Assembly (NCBI GenBank): GCA_024278415.1
Contig: JAJRTI010000902.1
Coordinates: 1 to 7,617 of the forward strand
DNA length: 7,617 nucleotides
Direction: 5' to 3'
Source of the DNA: Planctomycetota bacterium
GTDB taxonomy: Bacteria > Planctomycetota > Brocadiia > JAJRTI01
Shown: piece after piece, positions 1 through 6,126 of the stretch
Layout of the letters: each line of letters starts with the position of its first letter
How positions within the stretch are numbered: position 1 is the stretch's first letter
Translations under genes and position numbers: made by a program
Notes under the pieces: generated by a model
Database searches by the model: none
What the model was told of the DNA's origin: nothing
The model's input: only the letters and a program-made list of their open reading frames with translations

Positions 1-924
1 CGCCTCGTCCGGCACCACTGCCCCGGCCTTGATGGCGCACTGCACTTCGAGCCCATCACCACGGGCAAGTTCAACACCTCGTTCTTTGTCCATGCGGAGG
101 GGCAGCAGGTCGTGCTCCGCATTGCGCCGGCCCGGGACGCGACCTTCGTCTTCTACGAGCGCGACATGATGCGCCAGGAACCGGCGATCCATGAGCTGTT
201 GCTGTCACGCACCGGCGTGCCTGTGGCGCCCATCCTGGCGTACGACCACTCCCTCAAACTGCTCGATCGGGACTTCCTGATCATGGAGCGCCTCCCGGGC
301 CGGCCACTCACCGAGATGCATCACGTCTCGTACGACCATGTGCTGCGCCAACTGGGAGAGCACCTTGCCGCAACGCACGCGCTCACCGCGGGCCGCTACG
401 GCTACCTAGGCGCGCACGCGCCCATGACGCCGCAGGCGACTTGGGTTGCCGCGTTCGAGATCATGTGGAACAAGATGGTCGACGACATCCTCGACGTCGG
501 CCATTACGACCGTGACGAGGCCAAGCTCATGCGCGGCTTGCTTGCCGGCTGCCTGCACCTCTTCGATCGGGACGTCCCATCGTGCCTGCTCCACATGGAC
601 ATCTGGCACCAGAACATACTCGTGGACGATACGGGCAAGCTCACCGGAATCGTGGACTGGGACCGCGCGCTTTGGGGCGACCCGGAGATCGAGTTCGCGG
701 TGCTCGACTACTGTGGCATCTCGGAGCCCGCGTTCTGGGAAGGCTACGGCCGGCCGCGCGACACCTCTCCAGAGGCGCGCGTGCGCCAGGCCTTCTACCT
801 GCTCTACGAACTCCAGAAGTACATCGTCATCCGCCAAGGCCGCGGCAACGATGCGGCCGCTGCGCGCCAATACAAACGCCAGGTCATGGGCATCGTGGGA
901 CAGCTTGCCCATGGTGGACTCTAG
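1..924 (+). CDS. APH-family phosphotransferase, 5' partial
   Basis: This is a small-molecule kinase of the aminoglycoside phosphotransferase/choline kinase fold (APH, PF01636 type), expected to move the ATP gamma-phosphate to a hydroxyl of a small substrate in the cytoplasm. The frame is open from base 1, and the residues before the GTG at 112 are clearly family sequence (FEPITTGKFNTSFFVHAEG, then VVLRIAP). These form the glycine-rich ATP loop and the strand that follows it, so GTG 112 is not the start and the N-terminus is cut by the window edge. 307 residues are visible. The hinge-like stretch is FLIMERLPGRPL. The catalytic loop is HMDIWHQN, with H198, D200 and N205 (numbered from base 1), and the metal-binding DFG equivalent is VDWD with D219. 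HMD replaces the commoner HGD. The substrate cannot be inferred, and homology alone does not indicate antibiotic resistance. The stop is TAG at 922. The next gene begins 93 bases later and appears unrelated. Confidence 0.88.
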   Translation, partial: RLVRHHCPGLDGALHFEPITTGKFNTSFFVHAEGQQVVLRIAPARDATFVFYERDMMRQEPAIHELLLSRTGVPVAPILAYDHSLKLLDRDFLIMERLPGRPLTEMHHVSYDHVLRQLGEHLAATHALTAGRYGYLGAHAPMTPQATWVAAFEIMWNKMVDDILDVGHYDRDEAKLMRGLLAGCLHLFDRDVPSCLLHMDIWHQNILVDDTGKLTGIVDWDRALWGDPEIEFAVLDYCGISEPAFWEGYGRPRDTSPEARVRQAFYLLYELQKYIVIRQGRGNDAAAARQYKRQVMGIVGQLAHGGL

Positions 925-939
925 TGGACGACACTTTCC

Positions 940-974
940 TTGCGCGCGTGGCGCACAGATGGCACAATGCTAGC
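940..974 (+). promoter_or_regulatory. Candidate promoter of the DUF433/DUF5615 pair
   Basis: Two overlapping promoter readings are possible. TGGCACA-N4-TAGC at 960-974 matches the sigma-54 -24/-12 pattern (TGGCACG-N4-TTGC) with GG and GC exactly 12 bases apart and one mismatch in each box. Alternatively, TTGCGC at 940-945 and CACAAT at 963-968 are separated by 17 bases and give a weak sigma-70 arrangement. Both would place the transcript start upstream of ATG 1018. In a GC-rich genome either could be chance. No enhancer-binding site was identified. Confidence 0.3.
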
Positions 975-1017
975 TTCAGTCGTTCGACAACCGGTCTTTG
1001 CGAAGCAAGAGGCCCCC

Positions 1018-1329
1018 ATGTCAATCAACACTCTCGATGCCCACATCGTTACGGATGCCGGGATCGCGGGCGGCAAGCCTCGCATTGCGGGGCATCGCAT
1101 CACGGTGCAGAACATCGTCATCTGGCACGACTGGATGGGCAAGAGCCCAGAGGAGATCGCGTCCGAGTACGATCTCACCCTGGGGGACGTGTATGCAGCG
1201 CTCGCTTACTACGACGACCATCGCGAGGAGATTGACCAGCAGATCAGGGATGATGAGGAGTTTGTGGAGGCTCTACGCAAGCGCACGCCTTCGAAGGTGA
1301 TCGAGAAACTCCATGGGCGCGGCCGTTAG
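1018..1329 (+). CDS. DUF433 protein, VapB-like antitoxin candidate
   Basis: A 103-residue DUF433-family protein. The signature block is GGKPRIAGHRITVQNIV at residues 18-34. It is followed by a helix-turn-helix-like region, SPEEIASEYDLTLGDVYAALAYYDDH (about residues 43-68), and a charged C-terminal tail. Proteins of this family commonly sit directly upstream of PIN-like DUF5615 proteins and are regarded as antitoxins that probably also bind DNA. The ATG at 1018 is preferred over in-frame TTG 940 because the conserved domain begins just after it and a purine-rich AAGAGG lies about six bases upstream. The last 17 bases overlap the next gene, which suggests translational coupling and fits an antitoxin-first operon. 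Family assignment is strong; antitoxin activity is inferred from the arrangement. Confidence 0.88.
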   Translation: MSINTLDAHIVTDAGIAGGKPRIAGHRITVQNIVIWHDWMGKSPEEIASEYDLTLGDVYAALAYYDDHREEIDQQIRDDEEFVEALRKRTPSKVIEKLHGRGR

Positions 1330-1645
1330 GCTCTACACCGACGAACACGTGCCCACTGCTGTCGCGGTGGGGCTGAGGCGCCGCGGCATCGACGTGCTTA
1401 CGGCACAAGAAGCCGGCATGCTCGGGGCCACTGACGAGGAGCATCTTCGGCTCGCCGCCCAGATGCGTCGAACGGTGCTCACTCAGGACGCGGATTTCCT
1501 CAGGCTGCACGCTCTCGGAGTGCCCCACGCAGGAATCGCTTTCGCACGTCAGCACACACCCATCGGCCGGATCGTCCGCGGGGCCCACCTTATCTGCCAG
1601 GTGCTCGACGCCGATGACATGCTCAACCACGTCGAGTTCCTCTGA
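1313..1645 (+). CDS. DUF5615 PIN-like protein, VapC-like toxin candidate
   Basis: A 110-residue protein of the DUF5615 PIN-like family, distant relatives of VapC ribonucleases. The N-terminal strand carries D10-E11 (LYTDEHVP), and a helix follows with GLRRRGIDVLTAQEAG. An acidic patch sits at D41, E42 and E43, and the TQDADF block contributes D59 and D61. These acidic residues are in the order expected of a PIN-type metal site. The length is normal for the family and no residue is obviously missing. If active, it would be expected to cleave RNA and be neutralised by the DUF433 partner, but many DUF5615 proteins have no demonstrated activity. The start overlaps the upstream gene by 17 bases in another frame. 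No strong ribosome-binding site is seen, so coupled translation is likely. Confidence 0.85.
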   Translation: MGAAVRLYTDEHVPTAVAVGLRRRGIDVLTAQEAGMLGATDEEHLRLAAQMRRTVLTQDADFLRLHALGVPHAGIAFARQHTPIGRIVRGAHLICQVLDADDMLNHVEFL

Positions 1646-1661
1646 CCGACAGGAGCCGGTT

Positions 1662-1681
1662 CCGAGCCCTCACGCGCTCGG
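1662..1681. other. Small hairpin after the DUF5615 gene
   Basis: CCGAGC at 1662-1667 pairs with GCTCGG at 1676-1681 around an 8-base loop, 17 bases after the DUF5615 stop. No T-run follows directly; the nearest is ATTTTTC at 1711. It could slow or end transcription of the toxin-antitoxin pair, but a 6-bp GC stem is easily chance here. Confidence 0.2.
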
Positions 1682-1715
1682 CCACGTCCGCCGCCTCTCC
1701 CCCAATTTGCATTTT

Positions 1716-1743
1716 TCAACTGTCAATTCTCAATCTTCAATGC
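1716..1743 (+). repeat. Heptamer tandem repeat, TCAATNN x4
   Basis: Four consecutive 7-base units are visible: TCAACTG, TCAATTC, TCAATCT and TCAATGC. TCAA is invariant and the fifth base is T in three of four. Two more degenerate units, CCAATTT and GCATTTT, may precede them at 1702-1715. The stretch is strikingly AT-rich against its surroundings. It resembles the short heptameric intergenic repeats (STRR type) known from cyanobacteria and other environmental bacteria. The fourth unit creates ATG 1740, in frame with the GH130 gene. Confidence 0.65.
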
Positions 1744-1754
1744 TGAACCCAGAC

Positions 1755-2741
1755 ATGTCCCCCATCGGCCCCCTATCGTCCTGCCCGCTCATCAAGCGCC
1801 ATCCTGCCAACCCCATCCTCACATACAAAGACGTGCCGTACAGCGCCGCGCTCGTGTTCAACGCGGGCGTGACGAAATACCAGGGCAAGTACGTCATGGT
1901 CTTCCGCAACGACTATGGCTCCTTCGAGGAGCAACGGCTCGAAGGCACCAACCTTGGCCTCGCGTTCAGCGACGACGGCGTGAAGTGGCAGGTCCAACCC
2001 GAGCCGTGCTTCGAAATGAAGGACGACGAGATTCGCCGCGGGTACGACCCCCGGCTCATCGTCATGAACGGCCGCTGCTACATGTGCTTCGCGGTCGACA
2101 CCAATCATGGAGTGCGCGGCGGCATCGCGGTCACCGACGACTTCGAGCACTTCGAGGTGCTGTCCATGTCCGTGCCGGACAACCGCAACATGGTGCTGTT
2201 CCCGGAGAAGATTGGCGGCATGCACGTGCGGCTCGAACGGCCGTTCCCGGTGTACAGCCGCGGCGGCAAGGAGCGCTTCGATACGTGGATCTCGGACTCG
2301 CCGGACCTCAAGTATTGGGGCAACTCGCACCTACTGCTGGCCGTCGAGGACGTGCCATACGCGGACACCAAGATCGGCCCGGCCGCGCCGCCCGTGAAGA
2401 CCGACAAGGGCTGGCTCACCACGTTCCACGCGGTTGACTTCGACGAGTCTCGCGGCAAGCACGGTTGGGAGAAGGCGTGGAAGAAGCGCTACACCGCCGG
2501 CGTCATGCTGCTGGACCTCGACAACCCGAGCAAGATCATCGGCCTCTACAAGGACCCCCTCCTCGCGCCCGAGGCTCCCTACGAGGTTGACGGCGGCTTT
2601 CGCAACAACGTCATCTTCCCCGGCGGCATGATCCTCGAGGACGATGGCGAAGTGAAGTTCTACTACGGCGCGGCGGACACGGTCATGTGCCTGGCGACCG
2701 CGAACGTGGACGATCTTGTCAAGCTCTGCTTAGTGCGTTGA
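1755..2741 (+). CDS. Glycoside hydrolase family 130 enzyme (beta-mannoside phosphorylase or mannosidase)
   Basis: A 328-residue GH130 protein with the five-bladed beta-propeller pattern. Family blocks appear in order: VFNAGVTKYQGKYVMVFR; GYDPRL with D98, aligning to the catalytic aspartate of the conserved DxR motif; NRNMVLFPE (143-151); WISDSPDLKYWG; KTDKGWLTTFHAV (215-227, with H225); LLDLDNPSKIIG; and FYYGAADT near the C-terminus. Characterised members phosphorolyse beta-1,4- or beta-1,2-mannosides to mannose 1-phosphate, and some hydrolyse them. The overall pattern resembles the phosphorylase-type members, but subfamily and linkage cannot be fixed by eye. No signal peptide is present, so it is probably cytoplasmic. 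ATG 1755 is preferred: conserved sequence starts soon after it, ATG 1740 lies in the heptamer array, and the in-frame ATG at 1614 lies inside the upstream gene. No Shine-Dalgarno sequence is visible before any of these. The downstream gene follows after 42 bases. Confidence 0.9.
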   Translation: MSPIGPLSSCPLIKRHPANPILTYKDVPYSAALVFNAGVTKYQGKYVMVFRNDYGSFEEQRLEGTNLGLAFSDDGVKWQVQPEPCFEMKDDEIRRGYDPRLIVMNGRCYMCFAVDTNHGVRGGIAVTDDFEHFEVLSMSVPDNRNMVLFPEKIGGMHVRLERPFPVYSRGGKERFDTWISDSPDLKYWGNSHLLLAVEDVPYADTKIGPAAPPVKTDKGWLTTFHAVDFDESRGKHGWEKAWKKRYTAGVMLLDLDNPSKIIGLYKDPLLAPEAPYEVDGGFRNNVIFPGGMILEDDGEVKFYYGAADTVMCLATANVDDLVKLCLVR

Positions 2742-2783
2742 CGCGCCTCCTGTCACTTCCGACTTGCACGCGAGGCTGAGCCC

Positions 2784-5759
2784 GTGAGCCACACGACACT
2801 CCAAACCGCCCTCCTGCTGGCGAGCCTATGTCTTGGCCTGTGCGTGGCAGCGGACCAGGACATCCTCTTCCGGGCAAGCTTTGAGGGGCGCATGGACGCT
2901 GACAACGCGGCCGGGGAGTCGGCGCCAGTCCAGTCGCCGGCGATTGCTCGCTTCGTCCCGGGAGTGCGCGGGCGGGCTATTCGCCTAAGCCGTGAGCGCA
3001 TCCACTACCTCCGCGCGGGCAACATCAGACCCTCCCAAGGCACCGTGGTCTTCTGGATGCGGCCCGTCGATTGGGCGCCGGAAAAGAAGACCGCGGCCTA
3101 CGAGTGGACGTTCTCCGTGTGTGGCCCCGGCGCGGGAGGCGATCGCATTAAGTTCTTCAAAATGCCCGGCCCCATGCTCATGTTCTTCGCGGGCCGCGAG
3201 GGCCACGTCAAGCAGCTCACGCATCGCATCAAGCACTGGCCGCAGGGGCGATGGCGCTTCGTTGCGCTCACCTGGAACGCGCACAACATGAAGCTCTTCC
3301 TCGATGGCCAGGTCACGGAGCGCGCGGCTGTCGAGCCGGCGAACGCGCCGGTCGATCCCGGCCGGCTGATTCGCCTGCAAAGCCGGGCGACTACCGACTT
3401 CGACGAGCTGCGCATCTTCGGCCGGCCGCTGCTCGAAGGCGAGATCTTCGCCCTCTACAAAAAAGAAGCGCCGCCCGCTCACAGGCCCATCCTCACCCGC
3501 GCGCCTGAGGGCCGCTTCCGCACCCCGCTGGCCTTCCGCTCCAAGGACAAGCTCATGCTCGTCAACTGGGAGTTGAACGACCCGGTCCGCGGGCCCTTCA
3601 CATTGCGCGCGGATGTTCTCGATACGCGCGGCGAGATGCTGCTCAGCGCGGCCGAGCGCGTCACTGGCGCGACGGCCGGCGACCTACGCTTGGATATCGC
3701 TCGCCTCCGAGGCTTGGACTATGAAGTCCGCACCACGCTCACCACGCCGCAAGCGGAGTTCGTGCAGCGTTCCCGCTTCAAGTGCTACTTCAATGCCGAA
3801 TGGATCGGGTTCGAGAAGCGCCTCGCCAAGCGCCACGCGGTCCCCAAGCCCTGGACGCCGATTCGAGTCGAAGGGGCAAACGTCGCAACCCTGACGCAGC
3901 AGTACACGTTCGCGCAGAATGGCATGCTGCGCTCCGCGCGCGTCGCCGACCATGAACTGCTCGCCTCGCCGGTGTCGCTGTCCATGCGCACCGAGCAATC
4001 GCCCATCCGCGCGTCTGGGAAGCGGCTGTGGCAGGAGGAGCACTCCGACCAGGTGTCGTTCGTCGTCCCGCTCAAGGCGGACGACGCCAAAGGCGAATTG
4101 CGTGCGACCACCGAGTTCGACGGCATGATCCGTTACGACCTGAAGCTCGCGCCATCGACCGTCGACACGCGCCTGACCCGCCTCGTGCTCGAAATCCCGC
4201 TGCGGGCCGACGCCGCCACGCTCAAGTATCCCTACCGCGGGCCGTACCAGAAATGGGATGTGCTCGACCTGCCGGCCGAGGTCAAGGATGACTACGCGGA
4301 CGCGTTCATGCCGCACATTTGGGTGGGCAACGACGACCGCGGGCTCGCGTGGTTCGCGCCGTCCGACGAGCAGTTCGAGCCGGCTAGCCGAAACAAGGTC
4401 ATCGAGCTTGTGCGCCGCGGCAATGCGGTCGTGCTGCGCGTCAACATGGTCACCTTCCCCCGGCGCCTCACCGTGCCCATCACGATCACCTTCGGCTTGC
4501 AGGCCACGCCGGCCCGGCCCCTGCCGATCGCCAACTGGACCGCGTACGGCTTTTCGAGCACAACCGCCACGCCGCGGAAGAACGTGACCACGGGGTACAC
4601 CACCGGCGCGGAGTATCACGTGCTCGTCGGTGTGCCCTACCCGGCCAAGGATCCCGACCGCGCGCGGCGCTATGTGAAAGCCGTGCACCGCGATCCCACA
4701 CGCTACGCGTTGGTATACGCGACCAGCAACGGCATGGGCGGCGCGGCGCCCCAGTTTCGGTTCTTCGAGCAAGAGTGGAAGAACCCGATCGTGTGCGACA
4801 CGTGGAGCCTCGGCGGCCGCGGGCAATACCACTGGGGCACGTGCCCCACCGTCACGACGCTTCGCGACTTCTTCCTCTGGAGCACGGCCAAGGCCATCGA
4901 CGCATACGGCATCGACGGCCTCTACTATGACTACGCCACGGTCATGAGGGCGGATAACCCGGCCGCCGGCTGCGGGTACGAGCGCGACGGGAAGCGCTAT
5001 CCCACGTGGCCCATCTTCGCGGACCGGGAGCTGCGCAAACGCGTGTACCAGCTTTTCATGGAAAAGCGCGGCCGCGCGGCGTTCGTGTTCCACAACTACA
5101 GCAAGATGATCGCGCCCATCGCATCTTTCTGCACGGTCCATCTCGACGGGGAATCCTACCAGCGCCGCACGGGATGCATCGGCCCGCGCGTCACCACCGA
5201 CTACACGAAGCTCCTTTCCCTGGCTCGCGTCCGTGCGATGTTCGGGACCCAGTTCGGCACGGTGCCGTACTTACTCCCCAAGCTGGCCGGCCAGAAGGCC
5301 GACTACGGCACGCCGTGGATCAAGAAGGCCACGCGGACACTCGCGGCGCTCATGCTGCCCCACGGCGTGCCGATCTGGGGCTTCTACTGCGACGTGGACG
5401 AGTTGAACCTGTACACCGCGGCTCAGGATCGCTTTGGAATCGGGGCGAGCCATTTCACGCCGTACTACAAGCTGGCAGGCGAGTTGGCTTTGGCGCCGTC
5501 GAGCGCGAAGATGCTCGTGTCGTATTGGCGCAAGCCCGGCGCGGCGCTCATCGTCGTCTCGAACCTGGCCGATGCGGCGTATCAGGGCCGGCTCACCGTG
5601 GAGGCCAAGCGCGTCCTCGGATCCTCCGCGACGCGCTTGAGAATTGCCAACGCCTGCACCTCATCAACCGCCGTCACAGGCGGCACACGTTTCCCTGTCA
5701 GCGTACCCGCCAAGGACTATCTGTTGCTGGAGGTGACGCCGGAGGAAACTGTCCGCTAA
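2784..5759 (+). CDS. Large secreted LamG-like/DUF6067 (GH123-like) carbohydrate-active protein
   Basis: A 991-residue exported protein. GTG 2784 is supported by GAGG at 2772-2775, eight bases upstream. Residues 1-23 form a signal peptide: a short n-region with no Lys or Arg, a hydrophobic core ALLLASLCLGLCVA, and a likely cut near CVAA/DQ. There is no proper lipobox. About residues 26-225 are a concanavalin A-like (LamG) beta-sandwich, with FDELRIFGRPLLEGEIFALY (206-225) as its typical end. About 230-620 are beta-rich; YPYRGPYQKWDVLDLP (near 483) and FMPHIWVGNDDRGLAWFAPSDEQF (508-531) resemble DUF6067, the GH123 N-terminal type. About 640-900 look like a TIM barrel, with IDGLYYDY (D711, D716) and VHLDGESY (D788, E790) as candidate active-site strands. 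About 905-991 are a C-terminal beta domain. The likely role is glycan binding or cleavage outside the cytoplasm, in an operon with the GH130 gene. The substrate is unknown, and activity is not certain because the catalytic pair cannot be assigned. Confidence 0.82.
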   Translation: MSHTTLQTALLLASLCLGLCVAADQDILFRASFEGRMDADNAAGESAPVQSPAIARFVPGVRGRAIRLSRERIHYLRAGNIRPSQGTVVFWMRPVDWAPEKKTAAYEWTFSVCGPGAGGDRIKFFKMPGPMLMFFAGREGHVKQLTHRIKHWPQGRWRFVALTWNAHNMKLFLDGQVTERAAVEPANAPVDPGRLIRLQSRATTDFDELRIFGRPLLEGEIFALYKKEAPPAHRPILTRAPEGRFRTPLAFRSKDKLMLVNWELNDPVRGPFTLRADVLDTRGEMLLSAAERVTGATAGDLRLDIARLRGLDYEVRTTLTTPQAEFVQRSRFKCYFNAEWIGFEKRLAKRHAVPKPWTPIRVEGANVATLTQQYTFAQNGMLRSARVADHELLASPVSLSMRTEQSPIRASGKRLWQEEHSDQVSFVVPLKADDAKGELRATTEFDGMIRYDLKLAPSTVDTRLTRLVLEIPLRADAATLKYPYRGPYQKWDVLDLPAEVKDDYADAFMPHIWVGNDDRGLAWFAPSDEQFEPASRNKVIELVRRGNAVVLRVNMVTFPRRLTVPITITFGLQATPARPLPIANWTAYGFSSTTATPRKNVTTGYTTGAEYHVLVGVPYPAKDPDRARRYVKAVHRDPTRYALVYATSNGMGGAAPQFRFFEQEWKNPIVCDTWSLGGRGQYHWGTCPTVTTLRDFFLWSTAKAIDAYGIDGLYYDYATVMRADNPAAGCGYERDGKRYPTWPIFADRELRKRVYQLFMEKRGRAAFVFHNYSKMIAPIASFCTVHLDGESYQRRTGCIGPRVTTDYTKLLSLARVRAMFGTQFGTVPYLLPKLAGQKADYGTPWIKKATRTLAALMLPHGVPIWGFYCDVDELNLYTAAQDRFGIGASHFTPYYKLAGELALAPSSAKMLVSYWRKPGAALIVVSNLADAAYQGRLTVEAKRVLGSSATRLRIANACTSSTAVTGGTRFPVSVPAKDYLLLEVTPEETVR

Positions 5760-5764
5760 GTCCG

Positions 5765-5782
5765 GGCAAGCGCTGCTTCGCC
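5765..5782. other. Hairpin just after the secreted protein gene
   Basis: GGCAAGC at 5765-5771 pairs with GCTT-C-GCC at 5775-5782: seven pairs, one bulged C and a 3-base loop, beginning six bases after the stop. No T-tract follows, so it is not a standard intrinsic terminator. It may stabilise the 3' end of the glycoside hydrolase transcript. Confidence 0.25.
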
Positions 5783-5874
5783 GTAATGCACACATGTCTC
5801 AATATGTTGTTGCACCCACAACGGTGTAGAAGTTTCGCGTTTTGGCCTTCGGAACTCGTTTGCGTTTCGCCCAG

Positions 5875-5919
5875 GCCTCCGCACGGCATGTCCGTGCGGG
5901 GCCATGATTGTGAGCCAGA
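5875..5919 (-). repeat. 45-bp repeat, left copy, REP-like hairpin
   Basis: Read on the minus strand this is the partner of 6024-6068: 37 of 45 bases agree without gaps. It opens with TCTGGCT and CAATC and ends with TGCGGAGGC. Inside is an 8-bp perfect hairpin, CCGCACGG (5879-5886) with CCGTGCGG (5892-5899), loop CATGT. The equivalent hairpin in the other copy has a G-C pair where this one has C-G, a compensating change that keeps the stem. The copy points outward from the central palindrome. Paired inverted palindromes of this kind resemble REP/BIME elements, but no family can be named. Confidence 0.7.
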
Positions 5920-5941
5920 CAGGACCTCGTCCTAACCTGTC

Positions 5942-6003
5942 TTCTCCCCCCCCCTTTCCTTTCCGCTCGGCAGGCCGAGCGGAAAGGAAAGGGGGGGGGA
6001 GAA
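5942..6003. repeat. Perfect 29-bp inverted repeat with C9/G9 arms
   Basis: Bases 5942-5970 and 5975-6003 are exact reverse complements, giving a 29-bp stem with a 4-base loop, CAGG. The outer 20 or so bases of the left arm are pure pyrimidine, including C9 at 5946-5954; the right arm mirrors this with G9 at 5991-5999. The inner stem is CCGCTCGG/CCGAGCGG. There is no T-tract on either side, so it does not look like a normal intrinsic terminator, although so strong a stem could block transcription both ways or shield RNA ends. It sits at the centre of the flanking inverted 45-bp repeats. The homopurine/homopyrimidine mirror could also adopt triplex or quadruplex-like forms. Confidence 0.9.
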
Positions 6004-6023
6004 AATGGAGCAAGAGGCGTTGA

Positions 6024-6068
6024 TCTGGCTTTCAATCGTCGCGCCGCAGGGACAAGCCCTGCGGAGGC
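6024..6068 (+). repeat. 45-bp repeat, right copy, REP-like hairpin
   Basis: This is the plus-strand partner of the minus-strand copy at 5875-5919, with 8 mismatches in 45 bases. It contains CCGCAGGG (6044-6051) pairing with CCCTGCGG (6057-6064) around loop ACAAG. The two copies lie nearly symmetrically about the 29-bp palindrome, so 5875-6068 forms one large interrupted inverted repeat. Outside the 45 bases the similarity stops abruptly, which marks the element's outer borders. Confidence 0.7.
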
Positions 6069-6075
6069 GTTTGCT

Positions 6076-6114
6076 GAGTCGGCACAGCCGAACTCCTCGC
6101 CCGACCGGACGAGG
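6076..6114. other. Two adjacent stem-loops
   Basis: GAGTCGGC (6076-6083) pairs with GCCG-A-ACTC (6087-6095), eight pairs with one bulged A and loop ACA. Directly beside it, CCTCG-C-CC (6095-6102) pairs with GG-A-CGAGG (6107-6114) across one C/A mismatch, loop GACC. They continue the hairpin series that begins at 5879. Neither has a T-tract. Formation in vivo is inferred from pairing alone. Confidence 0.45.
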
Positions 6115-6126
6115 GCCTAGGGGTTC

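Noticed and set aside
1614..1754. Upstream extension of GH130 to ATG 1614
   Set aside because: It begins inside the DUF5615 gene, reads through the repeat array, and adds 47 Ser/Pro-rich residues with no GH130 resemblance.
2784..2855. Lipoprotein signal in the secreted protein
   Set aside because: Cysteines at the end of the hydrophobic core are preceded by Leu, not Gly, Ala or Ser, so the lipobox is not satisfied; signal peptidase I cleavage fits better.
3684..5141. 485-residue open frame on the minus strand
   Set aside because: It lies wholly opposite the large secreted protein, is rich in Arg, Val, Ala, His and Gly without domain blocks, and is a typical antisense shadow in GC-rich coding DNA.
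5006..5935. 309-residue plus-strand frame overlapping the end of the secreted protein gene
   Set aside because: Out-of-frame reading of the real gene, which keeps recognisable barrel and C-terminal domain sequence to its own stop at 5759; this frame shows no domain.
5942..6003. Standard intrinsic terminator
   Set aside because: No T-tract follows the stem on either strand, and the stem is much longer than usual; kept as an inverted repeat of unknown role.
5756..6035. Small minus-strand frames of 78-85 residues across the hairpin region
   Set aside because: They run through the palindrome and repeats, have low-complexity content from the C9/G9 tracts, and no ribosome-binding site was found.
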